Source: Tachypleus tridentatus
Taxonomy: Eukaryota > Arthropoda > Merostomata > Xiphosura > Limulidae
NCBI RefSeq assembly: GCF_004210375.1
Contig: NC_134834.1
Coordinates: 37,848,264-37,912,263 of the forward strand
Length of the DNA stretch: 64,000 bases
Direction: 5' to 3'
Made by a program: the position numbers and the translations under genes. The notes under the pieces were generated by a model. It saw nothing but the letters and a program-made list of their open reading frames with translations. It did not search any database and was not told the DNA's origin. Of the stretch, positions 34,451 through 46,747 are shown piece after piece (the first letter of the stretch is position 1; each line of letters opens with the position of its first letter).

Positions 34451-34564
34451 TAAAGGGTTGTAGAAGAAGACGTGAACAACAGCGGAAATAAGTAGGGCTA
34501 TATACGTATAACTGTAGTGGTGGACCCTTCCAAACGTTGGGCTTGCGAAAATGCATCTGCTATC

Positions 34565-34780
34565 ATGTATACGGACCTTCCATTATCCATCGCTCAAGAG
34601 CCACACTGCCCTGAGCTCCCTGTACCCACTCCGCCAGAGAGAAAGTAGCCATCCTCAGAAGAGGGCAGCAAATCAGAAGAGGATGTAGACGTTGAAGATC
34701 CAGATTACAATTTCAGAGGTGCAGCTGGTGAGAAAAACCTATACTATCCCAACCAAATATATCTCAATTATTTTATGTAA
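34565..34780 (+). pseudogene. Acidic ORF fragment of an uncharacterised transposon-like gene family
   Basis: From ATG, MYTDLPLSIAQEPHCPELPV and PTPPERK, then an in-frame TAG at 34646-34648, then PSSEEGSKSEEDVDVEDPDY and NFRGAAGEKNLYYPNQ, with a stop at 34778. The acidic Ser/Glu stretch followed by a D-Y-N-F-R-G-A-A-x-E-K-N-x-Y-Y-P-N-Q block is something I recall as the N-terminal part of a repeated, uncharacterised arthropod/cnidarian protein family. The rest of such a protein is not seen here. Confidence 0.4.
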
Positions 34781-35059
34781 ATAAAAATGTGCAAATTTGC
34801 CCGTTTTTACATTAAAAATATGTTAATTTCTAAATTTCATTATCCAGGTCACAAAAGTAAAGTTTGAAGGGAATAATGGCCATTTTCTGTACTTTTACAA
34901 CATAAGCAATTAAGGAATAACATATACTATCCAGGAACAGAATTGTTACATAGTGTTATATGAATAGACAGTAGTCATGAACGAGACCAGTCTTTGCATG
35001 TAATAAAAACATTGTAAATATTTTTCTTGAAGAGGGGTTTATTGTTAGTTACACACGAC

Positions 35060-35690
35060 TGTTTCAGTTTAAATTTAATGTGATTATTATGTGTGAGATA
35101 GTCAAAACAGTGAGGTGTCATATTTAGTCATTTTTAGAAGCGATATTTTATGGTAAGTTTCTTTATGTAACTGTTTACAAATCCCACATTTTGTATTTCG
35201 ACTAATATGAATTAATGATTTTTTATAATAACTTTTTCGTTTGTCTGATTGGGTATTATTGGATCAGAATATCTAGTATTGCATAGAATATTCTAGGCTT
35301 TTGTTGGGGTATAAATACACGTGAAAAATCGTTACTGAATTCTATCTTTAGACAGCTTGATCGTTATTTTAGAAACAAAAAGTTTTATGTATACTGGTGA
35401 TTAATAACAGAGCAGAGAATAATAATTCGTTTTTCAGTTGTGTTATAAAGCAACTGAACAAGTTTTTGTGTACTTTGACGTAAAGAAGACAGTTTTTAAG
35501 CTCTAAATGTGTAGGGAACATTTATATATATGTTTCATTTGCTTTTAATATATATTATTTTGAAAACAAGTAGATAGTGTTGTTAGTTTATTGTTGAAAT
35601 TTATTGCCAACGAATCATGTACACCTGCTGTAAAGAATCCGTCCTTACAAAACCTGGCACTCAACAAGGACTATTAGTTTCCTGGAGCCA
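35060..35690 (+). repeat. LTR-like direct repeat, copy B, with TATA box
   Basis: GGGGTATAAATACACG at 35306-35321 looks like an LTR promoter. The end TTGCCAACGAATCATG, CTGTAAAGAATCC and CCTGGCACTCAACAAGGACT parallels copy A. The downstream sequence (to about 35800) could be a leader. Divergence between A and B is high, so these are ancient or two different subfamilies. Confidence 0.45.
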
Positions 35691-36008
35691 GTGCAGTAGC
35701 TACTAGAACTTACCAAAGACACTTCTTCCTTCTGTGAAATTTGGAAAACTGGTAGTTTTAAGATCAAGGGAGATACAGGTGTGGTATTTTCAGTTACAGT
35801 GATTTCTCTTAGAGTAGATGGTTAGGGCCTTAAAACTGGGAATCTGATTATTTGACAAATACTTTGTTATGGAATGTGAATATATTTCTTCATAACTTGA
35901 ATGGGTTTATTGCAGAGAAAAATGTGATACAAACATACGCAATAATTTTTTTTATTAACAAGAGAATGTTAAAAATTCTCTTCAAAATGAAAAAAAAAAT
36001 GTTTTTTT

Positions 36009-36125
36009 TGTTTGTGTGGGAATTTCGCACAAAGCCACCTCGGGCTATCTGCTGAGCCCACTGAGGAGAATCGAACCCACGATTTTAGCGTTGTAAATCC
36101 GTAGACTTATCGCTGTACTAGCGGG
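36009..36125 (-). mobile_element. SINE type C (third tRNA-headed type)
   Basis: TTTTGTTTGTGTGGGAATTT, CGCACAAAGCCACCTCGGGC, TATCTGCTGAGCCCACTGAG, GAGAATCGAACCC (B box, other strand) and ACTTATCGCTGTACTAGCGG (A box, other strand). The tail matches types A and B but the body is short. Confidence 0.85.
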
Positions 36126-36214
36126 AGGCCTGAGGAAAGTGAGATAGTGTTGTGAGGGAACTTTTGTTTACTTTCTCTTGCCACTTCAGTATAATACTTG
36201 TGAAAGCTAAAAGT

Positions 36215-36505
36215 TTGGTTCGAATTTTGCACAAAACTACAGGGTAGCCCGTAAGTCCCTACCCATCCATATATCATATGTATCCAGTGTATCTGTGTGC
36301 TGCCCCTCATTCTCGCTGCACTCATGTACCCACGTACTTGTCACAATACGCTCTTCAAGTGTAAGTGGGCTTACATCGGCCATATTTCTCTGAAAAAAAA
36401 AAGACATAAATTTATAATACATGCGTAATTGAATATAACATAATAACATATGGGTGGGTATGGACTTACGGGGCGCTCTGTACACGAAGATTATCTGAAT
36501 TCTTT
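36215..36505 (-). mobile_element. SINE tail fragment split by a MITE
   Basis: TTCGAATTTTGCACAAAACTA (36219-36239) and, after the MITE, CACGAAGATTATCTG (36483-36497) together restore the SINE tail order GCACAAAGCTACACGAGGGCTATCTG. Confidence 0.7.
36240..36480 (-). mobile_element. Internally deleted Tc1/mariner-type element (241-bp MITE)
   Basis: The ends CAGGGTAGCCCGTAAGTCCC and (reverse strand) CAGAGCGCCCCGTAAGTCCA are terminal inverted repeats, continuing TACCCA. TA flanks lie at 36238 and 36481. The minus strand retains MADVSPLTLEERIVTSTWVH, which looks like a transposase N-terminus, so this derivative kept the 5' end of its gene (the one at 21623 kept the 3' end). Confidence 0.85.
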
Positions 36506-38240
36506 CTCATACTTACAAATTATTTGAATTGTGGAAAATGCCATTTATTTAGAATGAAGCCTTATTATGCTTAATAACACAAAAGTTTTATAAGGGAATA
36601 AAGGAATGCACTTATAAAAGGGAAAACATAAAAATCTTCAGAAACAAATCTTGTACACGATATCAGAGCCCTTCTTTTCTAACTACTCTGTGATAATATC
36701 TGCTTTATTGATTTCTTTTCGGACTAACGTAGCCAAAATATAGTAAAAGGATCGAATAGTAAATGTTTTGCAGGTTTAAATATGATACATTTGTTTATGA
36801 TTTAGACTAAAGAATGAAGCTGGACATAATATAAACATTGTGAAACAATCTTTATTCGATACAAAATACAATAAAAACGAGTACGAGGACAAAAGTCAGA
36901 CAGGACCTTCACTGGTAAGATCTTTATATGCAATTAGAGAAGTGTTTTTTGGTGTCTTTGCGTACTTGTCTTTGACTTTCTTGTAAGTGAATAAAAATAA
37001 TTCACTTTTTTGTGTTGTATTTAGTCTATTTTTTGCTTCTAGAATAGTAAGAGAATTCAAATATGCTTTAAAATGCATTTCCTGATGTTTTTATATTCAT
37101 TGGTTCTACTACCCAAATATTAACAGGAAATGAATTTAAATGGGAATACCACTGCGTGATGGTTTTATCCTATAGCATCTTAATAATATAATACCAACAG
37201 GAACATAGAGAAATACCAGTTTTGTCGTAATTTGTTTTACACTATGCATTTCGTAAATATAACAGTACGAATAAAATAGCACTATTGTGTGAATTCTAAG
37301 ACATTTTACCCTTGCATCAACGAGGAGTAGGTAACAACCGAACCTGTTTAATAGTTTAAAATTGTATTTTCTTTCAGTTTTTGTCATTTTGTGTTTTATT
37401 GGCTGGTTCGATTTATTTAATTGAGTGAACTGATACTGTGATAAGGTACGATAACGTAAGTTCGGAAGTTTTTCTCAGTGCCATCATGTTTACTTTTTAT
37501 GTCGAAGGGGAGAATTATTTAGTTTGTATTTGATATGGGATGACAGAGAGAAATGCTTATACTTGGAGAACACTATGTAGTAACTTAGTACGGGGATTCT
37601 CAAAACGTGTTTTAGCTTTATCCTTTAGCCTGGCATCTCAAGTTTCTGTTTCACTTAATTTAACATAATTTTAAGGTTACTCTGGTAGTGATACTGGGTT
37701 TTTGTAGTGCTGTTAGCAGTATTAGTAGTGTTACTAGCACTAGAGTAGAGCCATGGTTGAGGACCCCACCTGATGATTTAATAGAAATGTAGAGAATAGA
37801 ACATTAACACTAATAGCTACCCTGAGGAACATTACTGTCACTACAGATTGTTGAAGTTTTATTGTTAAACTTACAGAAACCAAGAAAATGTTTCTCCATG
37901 TACCCAGCCCTTTCTAAGATTATGTTGCAAACCTCTGTTTGGGAACCATTGACACATAAGAAGATTAGTAATTACTAAAAAAAGAAGTTTAATTTTAAAA
38001 TATGTAATTTTATGCAAATGTAATTACAGTTAATAATGACAACACAATATTACTACTAGTAGTAATAGTAACTGATCAAAATGTTGAGAGTTGTTGCATT
38101 ATTTTTATCATGAGTATAATAATAGTACATTTTTTACTAATTGTGTTACTGAGGTCACAAGTGATCTTGTTAGTATTCATATTTATAAAGGGAATTGATA
38201 AGACTGAGTTGAAGATATTATTTTATGTTAAATTCTGAGG
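36506..38240. other. Intergenic sequence without recognised features
   Basis: AT-rich; short ORFs only. Confidence 0.4.
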
Positions 38241-38430
38241 GCAATAGAACAAATTATAAGTTTAATATTTAGAAAAGTTGGACACTTCTTCAGTTAAAGC
38301 AGTTTTATTTCTTCATTAGGGTGGTAAATCTGTGTAACAAGTTATCATATAATGTGATTGAGGCTGTAATTTTCAAGAGATTAAAGAAAAAAGTTAATGA
38401 GTATTTGTGAAGTCAGAACATCTTTAATAG
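38240..38430 (+). mobile_element. CR1/Jockey-like LINE relic, ORF end
   Basis: Readable with frame changes as FISLG, then NLCNKLSYNVIEAVIFKRLK KKVNEYL. This corresponds to the N-x-W/C-N-x-L-P-x-x-V-V-E-A...F-K-x-x-L end typical of CR1/L2-type LINEs. Heavily decayed. Confidence 0.45.
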
Positions 38431-39429
38431 ACAAAAAGACCCCTTTACATACTGTTATTTTGTTTCAACAAGCCAGTACAACCACAAATATTGATATACG
38501 TTAATTCTAATCTGTTTAAGCATGAGACTACTGTCTGTTTTATGTTGCGTAATATACCTTGTTTTCAAATAGTGTTGCTCTATTATTAATAATAGTGTTT
38601 TTTGCTCACCTATTGACATTGTGTTTAATAAATATACCTTTGAAAATATATAGCTACCTAAATTTTCATTTATATGTGAATATTTGAAGGTGTTTGTGTT
38701 TTGTGGACAGAAAAAAAAGACTAAAAACAAAAACAACTGCTAATAATAAAAAGAAGATAGAATTTTTAAAATAATTTTAGTTATTTCTATAATAAACTTA
38801 AAAACATTAATTTTTGTTTTCAAATGTATTAATTTGTTCTGATCTTGTTAATAGCATATTTTATGATGATGACAGAACAAGCAAGGTGACAGAAAATGAT
38901 TCATTCATTTCTTCAAGACCAACTCTATTCTACAAGCAACTACATCTTTAACCAAACATCATTGCTGAATCTCTTGCGTTTAGATAATTATCCAATAAAA
39001 GTATAGAGCACTCCATAAATGTCATCTTTCACTTACTAAAAATAAAATTAAGGCAGATCATTAATAGGTGGATTATTGAGGATTTTAAATGACAGTGAAT
39101 AATTTTCTAAAAATAAAGCATGGATATTCAAGGACAACCTTAAAGAACTAAATCATACCTTGTTGTCAGTATACTGTATTATGTTGAACATTTAATAACA
39201 TTCATGATGTTTATTATAAGAATTAGAAAAGAATACTCTTGTTTTTTTGTGGTGCATGCCAAAGCTAATAATGTTGGTGATGGAAAATATGAGAAACTAA
39301 TTGGATAATAAAGGTTACTTAGCACAACTTAACATTTAAAAATGATGAACTTCCCTATCTGCGTAAAAAATAATTAAAATTTAGCTCTGGCTATTTAAAT
39401 ATTCTCAAGCTTTTTCTCAAACTAAATTT
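38431..39429. other. Intergenic AT-rich sequence
   Basis: No gene or repeat recognised. Confidence 0.4.
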
Positions 39430-39690
39430 ACTACATCCATCACACCTCAAAGCAACCCATTCCAAAGGCTAACCACCCTGTTACAAAAATAAAGATGTTT
39501 TAACTGAAAATTGCTCCTACTATGTTAAAATTCATATCTGTTTCCACATTTTCTTCCATTCTCACAATTAAATATGAAAAAGATGGTTCGCCAATACTAT
39601 CAGCTCTTTTAATAATCTTGAACACCTCATTAAAAGTCATAGAAGTAAAGGATATTGGTGGTGTTTTTGGTAAGTCTTGAGCCATTCAAG
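39430..39690 (-). mobile_element. Possible CR1-like LINE fragment, minus strand
   Basis: The minus ORF includes FNEVFKIIKRADSIGEPSF, similar to the D-x-I-E-V-F-K-I-x-x-x-x-D block near the end of CR1/L2 reverse transcriptases. Further along that strand, broken frames suggest a W-N-x-L-P-like segment. Weak. Confidence 0.35.
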
Positions 39691-39769
39691 TAGTGTGATG
39701 TTACTAATTATGGCAATTAGGATTTTAGCTTGTGTCTACAGAAACATTGAATAAAAGTCTAAAGAGGTT

Positions 39770-40040
39770 GTAATGTAATTGAATAGGTCATTGGTAAGAC
39801 CTCTTTTTGAATATTGAATTCATCCTTGGCCTTTCTTATCTTAGAAAATCATTGAAAAACGTGAAAGGATTCAGAGGAGGACTAATAGGGTGATACCTGG
39901 AATAAAAAAGTTATAATATGAGGATATGTTAAGATCTCTGAAAGTGATTTTTTTTAAACAAAAGAAGAGTTAGAAGAAACCTGATTAAAGTGAGAATTGA
40001 TGGTAATTATAAATCTTTTTGTTCTTATTAAAGGTTATAC
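39770..40040 (+). mobile_element. CR1/L2-like LINE relic, plus strand
   Basis: GKTSF-type frames read VRPLFEY*IHPWPFLS, IIEKRERIQRRTNRVIPGIK, then SLKVIFF and RRVRRNLIKVRIDG, the L-V-R-P-x-L-E-Y...I-E-x-x-E-R-I-Q-R-R-x-T-R-x-I-P-G signature following the RT palm in CR1/L2-type LINEs. Confidence 0.6.
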
Positions 40041-41787
40041 TAATAGGATGAGAGTACACAATTATAAAATTTGACAGGGTAAGTGTCATATTTAGTTAAG
40101 ATGGTTTTGCTTTTATAAAATGTTGAGAAATACTGGCTTAAGGCATCTGCACTTCTTATAGACTTATTGTGGAATCAGTTTTTCCTTGCTTAAAAGTTAG
40201 GACTCATGAGAGATAGTTTTTGTATTGTTGAAGCATAAAGCAAGTAAAAATGCAAATGGTATAGATAATGACAGGAGTGTAACAGGGTAATTATTAGTTT
40301 CCTGAAAAAGTAAATAGTGGATTTCAATTTTTACTTTTCTTGAGGGTGGGTGTGCAAAGATTGCCTTGAAAGAGCAAATATTTTTGGCAGCTTATATTAG
40401 TACAGAGAAATATGAGTTGGTTTGTTGGATAGACACCTCACAGCCAGGATTTATTTTTGCTAAGTGTGTGATGATAAATGTAATCATATTTTACCTTCCA
40501 TAACTGGCAAAGAATATATGTTTAGTAAGGTATATTCAACTATTTATTCTTAGCAACTTTTGTGCAGGAGTTCATTGTGAAACTTGTAGCAGTCATGTGA
40601 ACTAGAAATACGAAGGTTGTAAATGTGTATTAATCCTCTGATGTAGGTAAAGGTTATGTGCAACAGTATGTTTTCAATGAGCTTATGCCTTCTTGGCATT
40701 TCATGGATTGGGATCATATATATTAATTTATAGTATAGAAATTTATACAAGTTAACATGAGGTGGGGTTTGTTCTTTTTTAAATATATTTATTTCAGTTT
40801 GAACATTTTTTAATCCATTATTAAAGAAACTGGTTAGGGTTATAATACAGTCCTGAAGCTGAAAGTAAACTATGGTTTAAATTGTAATACTAAATAAAAT
40901 TTTTTATTTTGTTTCTTGTTTTTTTAGCTCACTTTATTATTTACATAACAGTTCTGAAATCTGAATTTTGTGGATACTTGATACTTTTATAACAGGTATC
41001 AGTGTATCTGAACACCACAAACTAAGTTATTAAGCTACATTTTAAAACTATGACCAGAATTTGCTTATTCTGTAACTTATTTTGAATTTGCTTCTTTTCC
41101 CTTTGGTTCTCTGGTGCAGTGAAGTTGGTAGCATATGATCAGTATGGAATGTAACTTTTTAAAACCACATAGAACTTGCAGTGAAGATTAAGAAGCTGCA
41201 TTTGAGGTAAGAAAACAATTAGAGAATGTGGAAGAAAGTAAAAGAGGCATTCTCTTAGATGAAGAGTTTTTGCCAGCAGTAGTGAGAACTGTGCCTTGTT
41301 CTTGATCTGTTCTTGAAACAAGAGTTTGATAGGTGGCAAGAAGAAGTCTTAGGCTATTGCTAATGATTTCTGATCATTATTTCTTTTATGTAGGAATAGA
41401 AGGATGAAAAATGGGGCATAGTGGCCACAAGCATGCTGAACGTAATGGAGTTGTCTCTGTGGGCTCTTGAGGCACTTACTAGATGGTTGAGACATGACAA
41501 AGCTCCAATTATAACCATCTGTGAATGTGTAGTGTGTTGAGGTTCAAATGGAAGATGAAGTTCATATGGAGTACTGTTATATCATTAAGCAGGGAAGTCT
41601 ACATTTTAACTTGCTGGTACATCATTCTTAATAGCTGATGAAAGCTCTTCTTTAGAGGCATTAAAAAATAATTATTCTTTACTACCAAAAACCTGTTGGA
41701 TGCTGGTAAGAATGTTTGCTTTGATGTGTGCAGAAGTGAAGTCCCTTGGGTCCCATTGTGACAGAGATAAGTATCCACTATTGATCC
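40041..41787. other. Intergenic sequence without recognised features
   Basis: No convincing ORF or named repeat. Confidence 0.35.
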
Positions 41788-42064
41788 GGTCCCAGCATGG
41801 CCAGGTGGATAAGGCACTTGTCTCATAATCCAAGCGTCACAGGTTCGAATCCCCATCATACCAAACATGCTCGCCCTCCCAGCCGTGGGGGCGTCATAAT
41901 GTGACGGTCAATCCCACTAGTCGTTGGTAAAAGAGTAGCCCAAGAGTTGGCGGTGGGTGGTGATGACTAGCTGCCTTTCTTCTAGTCTTACACTGCTAAA
42001 TTAGGGACAGCTAGTGCAGATAACCCTTGTTTAGCTTTGCACAAAATTCAAAACAAACCAAATC
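41788..42064 (+). mobile_element. SINE type A, full length with 8-bp target duplication
   Basis: The head GGTCCCAGCATGGCCAGGTG, B box GGTTCGAATCC, body CCAGCCGTGGGGGCGTCATA, GGTGGTGATGACTAGCTGCC, and tail GCAGATAACCCTTGTTTAGC TTTGCACAAAATTC. ATTGATCC duplicated at 41780-41787 and 42065-42072. Confidence 0.93.
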
Positions 42065-42072
42065 ATTGATCC

Positions 42073-45000
42073 TATGAAAGTCATAGTGGATTTCTTGATG
42101 TATTATAGATAGTTTGTGGCCAATTTCTCTTAGACATGCCACACCACTGTTTGCACGTTCTGTGGTTGAAGTGTATTGTAACTTATGGACACAGGAAAGT
42201 GAAGATTTCTTCCAATCCTTGAAACGTAATCAAAACATTGGTGCTGTATTATATTTGTCAGAACCTATTTTCATCCTGGTTTGAGTAGTTTTGTGCCTGG
42301 ATTGTGATGATATGGAGTGTATAATGATAGGTGAATCACATGCTAACCACTCTTAAATGCCAGTTCTGTACAACAAAAGTAGAACTGCTTATAGTTGTGG
42401 TGCATGTAAAATATTACTGGCATTATTTGTATGAAGATGGTTCTTCTTTGTGGTGAACCATATCTCAATAAAATGGCCAATTAACTTAAACTTGAAAGGT
42501 ACAGTTGTGCATTTGGCAACAAACTGCAAATGTATATCTTCTGAATAAATGTTACAGAAACTCTAATAAATTATTCTACCATCCTAAGAAATCAATTCCA
42601 TTTATTAAACATTGAGATTCTGGATATAATACAATGGTGAAATTCATTATAGAAACTGCCATTGCAATATCTGTGTTTGAATGGATATCACAAATGACCA
42701 GTGAGGGACTTTCTGAAGAGAAACTGTGATAGATATAGTCTTGTTGACATTACATATTTTTCGCTTTTACTCATAATTTCATAAAATTACAAATGCAGTT
42801 TTCTCCCACTGATGCTGTGGTTACTTGTCCTATTCTGGGAACAAAAAGACTATCTTACTGATTTGCCAACTTTTTATGTAAAAGTAAAGTTAATTCAAAT
42901 AATAATAATAATAGATAATTATTGTTAAAAATAAATTAGTAATATTTTTGTTATTAATCCTTACCCTAATTTTGATTTCTAAATGGCAAAATTGATAATA
43001 ATGACAATTTACTTACTTATTCTATCCAAATCATGTCATAAAGTTGTTTTTCATGAAATTGTTGATCTGCTCAGCTTTCATACAGAATTTGTCTTGGTTA
43101 GCATTTGCCAAACGAACAGAAAGCATAAGTGTTGTTCAAGAGCTCTTGTTCTCATAAAGCAAACAAGTCTAGGTTACTGACGCTTACAATTCAAGTTAAA
43201 CTTGAGTGCAAATGTTCACTTCCCACGTGCTTATTGACATCTTTTATTCAACCTTGTTGCACCATGTGTCTCCTAACTTTAATTTAAGCTCATTATAGAG
43301 TCAGTAACATGAGTTAATGGTCTATCATTAATTTTCTGTATAGGTTAGTGTAGAGTGGTGAACTTGCACAGAGATTCAGTATTTCTGTCTGCACCATCTC
43401 AACATGAAGTTGCACCTTTAGATAAATATCTTTGCTACTTGTACATCAGTGTCTCCTATATAGTTTAAGTACATGTTTATTTGCACACATAGTTGATTAA
43501 CTGTTATTATAAGTTGATCTTATAAATTCTATTTTATAATTCCATGGATTTGTAAAGAAAGTACTACCCCTGACTTTTATTTAATGTACAAGTAGCAAAG
43601 ATTTCTGAATGTTGCATGCTATCTTCCCTTTAAGAAAGTCAGTTAATTGTCAGTTAGCAACCTCACATCTTGCCCACTTTATAATCAGGAAAATTTAAAG
43701 TATTACTTGTGTGAATTTGTGCATCCAAAGTAAGAACTCTTAAAATAAATATTTTTACATATTCACACCTTATAACTAAAGGGTTAGCAGGTGCATATCA
43801 CTGTCTTGTGCTGCAAAATATTAAAGGGGATAAAATGTAAAACCTACTAAATTATTCCTTTACTTTAGACTTAGTTGCTTTCTATTTAAAAAAGTGCAGC
43901 TAGTCACAGGGCTGTGAACTTTTAGAAATCTATTTGAGTAAGATTTGAGAATGTAAAATTTTAGCATGTGATAAAGTGCTACATGCACCAAAGCAAAATG
44001 GTGTGATCAGATGCATTTTCTGGATCAGTGAGATGCTGAATTTGACCTGCTTGCATCTGGTACCAACAACAATATGTATAGAAAGCTACTAATTTGACCA
44101 AAATTTGGGACAGTTTTATTATTATGTAAATATTAAATGTAAGGATGGGCCCAGTTGCATGAGTGTTGATAACACTGTTGTCCAAGAAAAAAGAACAAAG
44201 TATATTACCATTAGAAAATACATTGATGAGTTAGGCCTACATTTACTATTCCACTTAGCTTGCCACTACATACATCAGTCAGAGCAAAACAGTTCTCTTA
44301 TTATTAACTTTTTGAGGCCAAAACTCAAGCAGTTGTATTTGTTTTGCCACTTTCATACAAAATCTTTACTGCTTGATGATTTTCCGTTAGTGCCCTCAGA
44401 CTTCTATTTATTTTTATTTTGTTTAATGTTGCAACTTTCTCCTTGCACATGCAACACAAAACCATCTATCCATCTTTATCACGCACGTTTCTGCTTAATG
44501 TAAGAATAAAATGAAGTAATATTCACAAAAACATGAAAGGATACTCCATCCAGTACTTTTTGTCTCAGGGTGACTATACTCGAGAAAAGAGTTCTTAATT
44601 GTGAATATGCTAAGTCATTACGTGATTCATAACTTTGTGAACTTGGTATATTATTCACTTACAAAATGTATACTGTACACCTCTGACTGGTTGTGGAAGT
44701 TAAAGAAAAATACCAGTGAGGAGCATTTTGTATTTTTTCTCGTGATTGGCCATGATGCTGACCTAATTGTTATAGCTGAGATTAAATGTTAACCGTCAGT
44801 TAATACAGTCAGTTGATTTAAGATTAATGACTGAAATAAAGTGGTATTCCTTGCAATTTAAGCTTTCAAGTGCTTATTATCCAATTAATATGCAATGATA
44901 GTTGCATACAACACTTAATAGTGAGTGCTGAGTTATAGTATCATTTCTGCAGAGCTGAGTGTGTTTGTAAAACGTATTAGATACACAGCTAGGACAGCTG

Positions 45001-46150
45001 AGTTTATTAGAGATCCTAGAAAAATTGAAGTTTGGTCTCTGTTTACTTGAACTTCACTTAGAAAAAATATTATGTGCTTTGTATTTTCAAGATGGTGAAG
45101 GGTAATTTTGGTTTGTCTCCAAACTGTAGTATTCATAAGCACGTGATTTTTTTCCACTGAGAGAAATAAAGATAATGCTGCTTTATAATATGCATCTTTC
45201 CAACTAAAACAACATGATGGGCCCATTGTTGGTGTTGGTAGAGAAATATCATGCATTTGATGCATATGGAAAATACTTATATATTATGTGGCTTAGTATT
45301 CATAAGATGAGATTATGAGTATTATTTGAATAATAATAAAGAATAAAATAATTTTATTCTTTATTTATTTATTCTAAATAATGATAAGAATAAAAAAAAT
45401 TCATTGCATGTAATGTTCTTGGTTAGTTTGATTTATAAATATTTATTATTTGTGCAACTGAACTATTTCCCAACTATGCAGTTATAACTGAGTGTCTTAA
45501 TTTCATATTTATTTCTATACAGGATAGTTGTGCTCATATTTCATGATATCATATTTGTTTTTGGTATTATGACTTAATATAATTCTGAACTTAAATTAAT
45601 AGTAAAATCAGACTATTGCCACATGCTGGTGTGATCACAGGTCTGGACAATATAGTTGTATTTACACTGTCCCATCGAAATTTTATGGATCTTGTCTTCA
45701 CTAGTCACTGAGACAGATAAATTCTTACAATATAGTGGTGAGTGTATATATACCATTTGTACTGTGATTCATAGTAGTTATGCCACATAGTGTCCAGGCA
45801 ACTTTTCTCTTCAAAATATTGAATTGTGGCCCTGTTGGTTGTGATTTTTAAACATATATCACTTAAATGCCTGACCTATTGTATGTTGAGTTGACTTGGA
45901 GATTTAAAATCTAACTTTTGCTATATAAAGTAATGATTTTTTTTACAATTGATTATCTTGTTTCTTGGTTTCAGCAGCAATTAAGGTTTTATCTACACAC
46001 CAAGAACGTGAGGGGAAGATAAATTGATGTTAGTAGGGCTGAGGCTCTGAGAAAATTATTCAAAACGCTTAGGAGGAAACCCAATCTTCCAGCTTCCAAA
46101 TTTATAGAAGAAAATAGCCAATTACAAGTTGTTTTAGAAAAACATTTCCT
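42073..46150. other. Intergenic sequence without recognised features
   Basis: AT-rich. A 132-codon ORF at 44105-44503 lacks any motif I recognise and is probably chance. Confidence 0.35.
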
Positions 46151-46199
46151 TGCCTTTCTAGTTCTCTTAAAGTATTTTGTAGGGTTTTGACTTTTTCTG

Positions 46200-46640
46200 A
46201 ATCAACATATGGTTGTTTTAGTAGACCTTTTGAGGAGAACTTTTATAAAATGCCTCACAATAGATTAAATTGGAATCTGGAGATTGGTTTAAAAGTTAAA
46301 TGTGTATAAAATTGTCTTAGCAGTAGAAAACTTACCTTAGCTGATCACTGTTTATGTTAATACATTAGATGCCTACTTGGACAGTAATATTTCTAAATTT
46401 TCTGATGATACTGAAATGCTTGAAAAAGCTAATTCTTTTGAGAATGCTACCCTGATCAAAAGATAGTTTTGGGGAATAATTAGTGTGGAAAATGTGTTTG
46501 AAGAGTAAGAAGTATAAAACTACATGTCAGAAGTACATGATTATTATGGAATAGTGAAAGTTTTGTTTCTCATAACATCATAGTATCATGAGTGCTTAGA
46601 AATTGTAAATTTAAGAATAAGAAAGTTACTGAAACCACAT
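46200..46640 (+). mobile_element. CR1/Jockey-like LINE relic, RT palm region
   Basis: Frames read RPFEENFYKMPHNRLNWNLE (degraded F-D-K-V-P-H-x-R-L) and, about 110 nt on, LDSNISKFSDDTEMLEKANS (counterpart of the ADD active-site block, here SDD), then FENATLI. Several stops and frameshifts. Confidence 0.6.
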
Positions 46641-46747
46641 TCAAAACTAACGAAGCCTTGGATGGAGTAGCATAGCAGTGTTGATCCATTTACTATATGA
46701 AAGATTTAAACATGGGTTGCTAGAATGAAACCTGGCTTAAGTCATTT

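Noticed and set aside
35289-35300. Heat-shock element (GAATATTC) driving a host gene
   Set aside because: A short palindrome in AT-rich sequence without a supported downstream gene; if real, it belongs to the LTR-like repeat.
44105-44503. 132-codon ORF as a gene
   Set aside because: Low-complexity, no recognisable domain, no flanking splice logic; expected by chance in AT-rich DNA.
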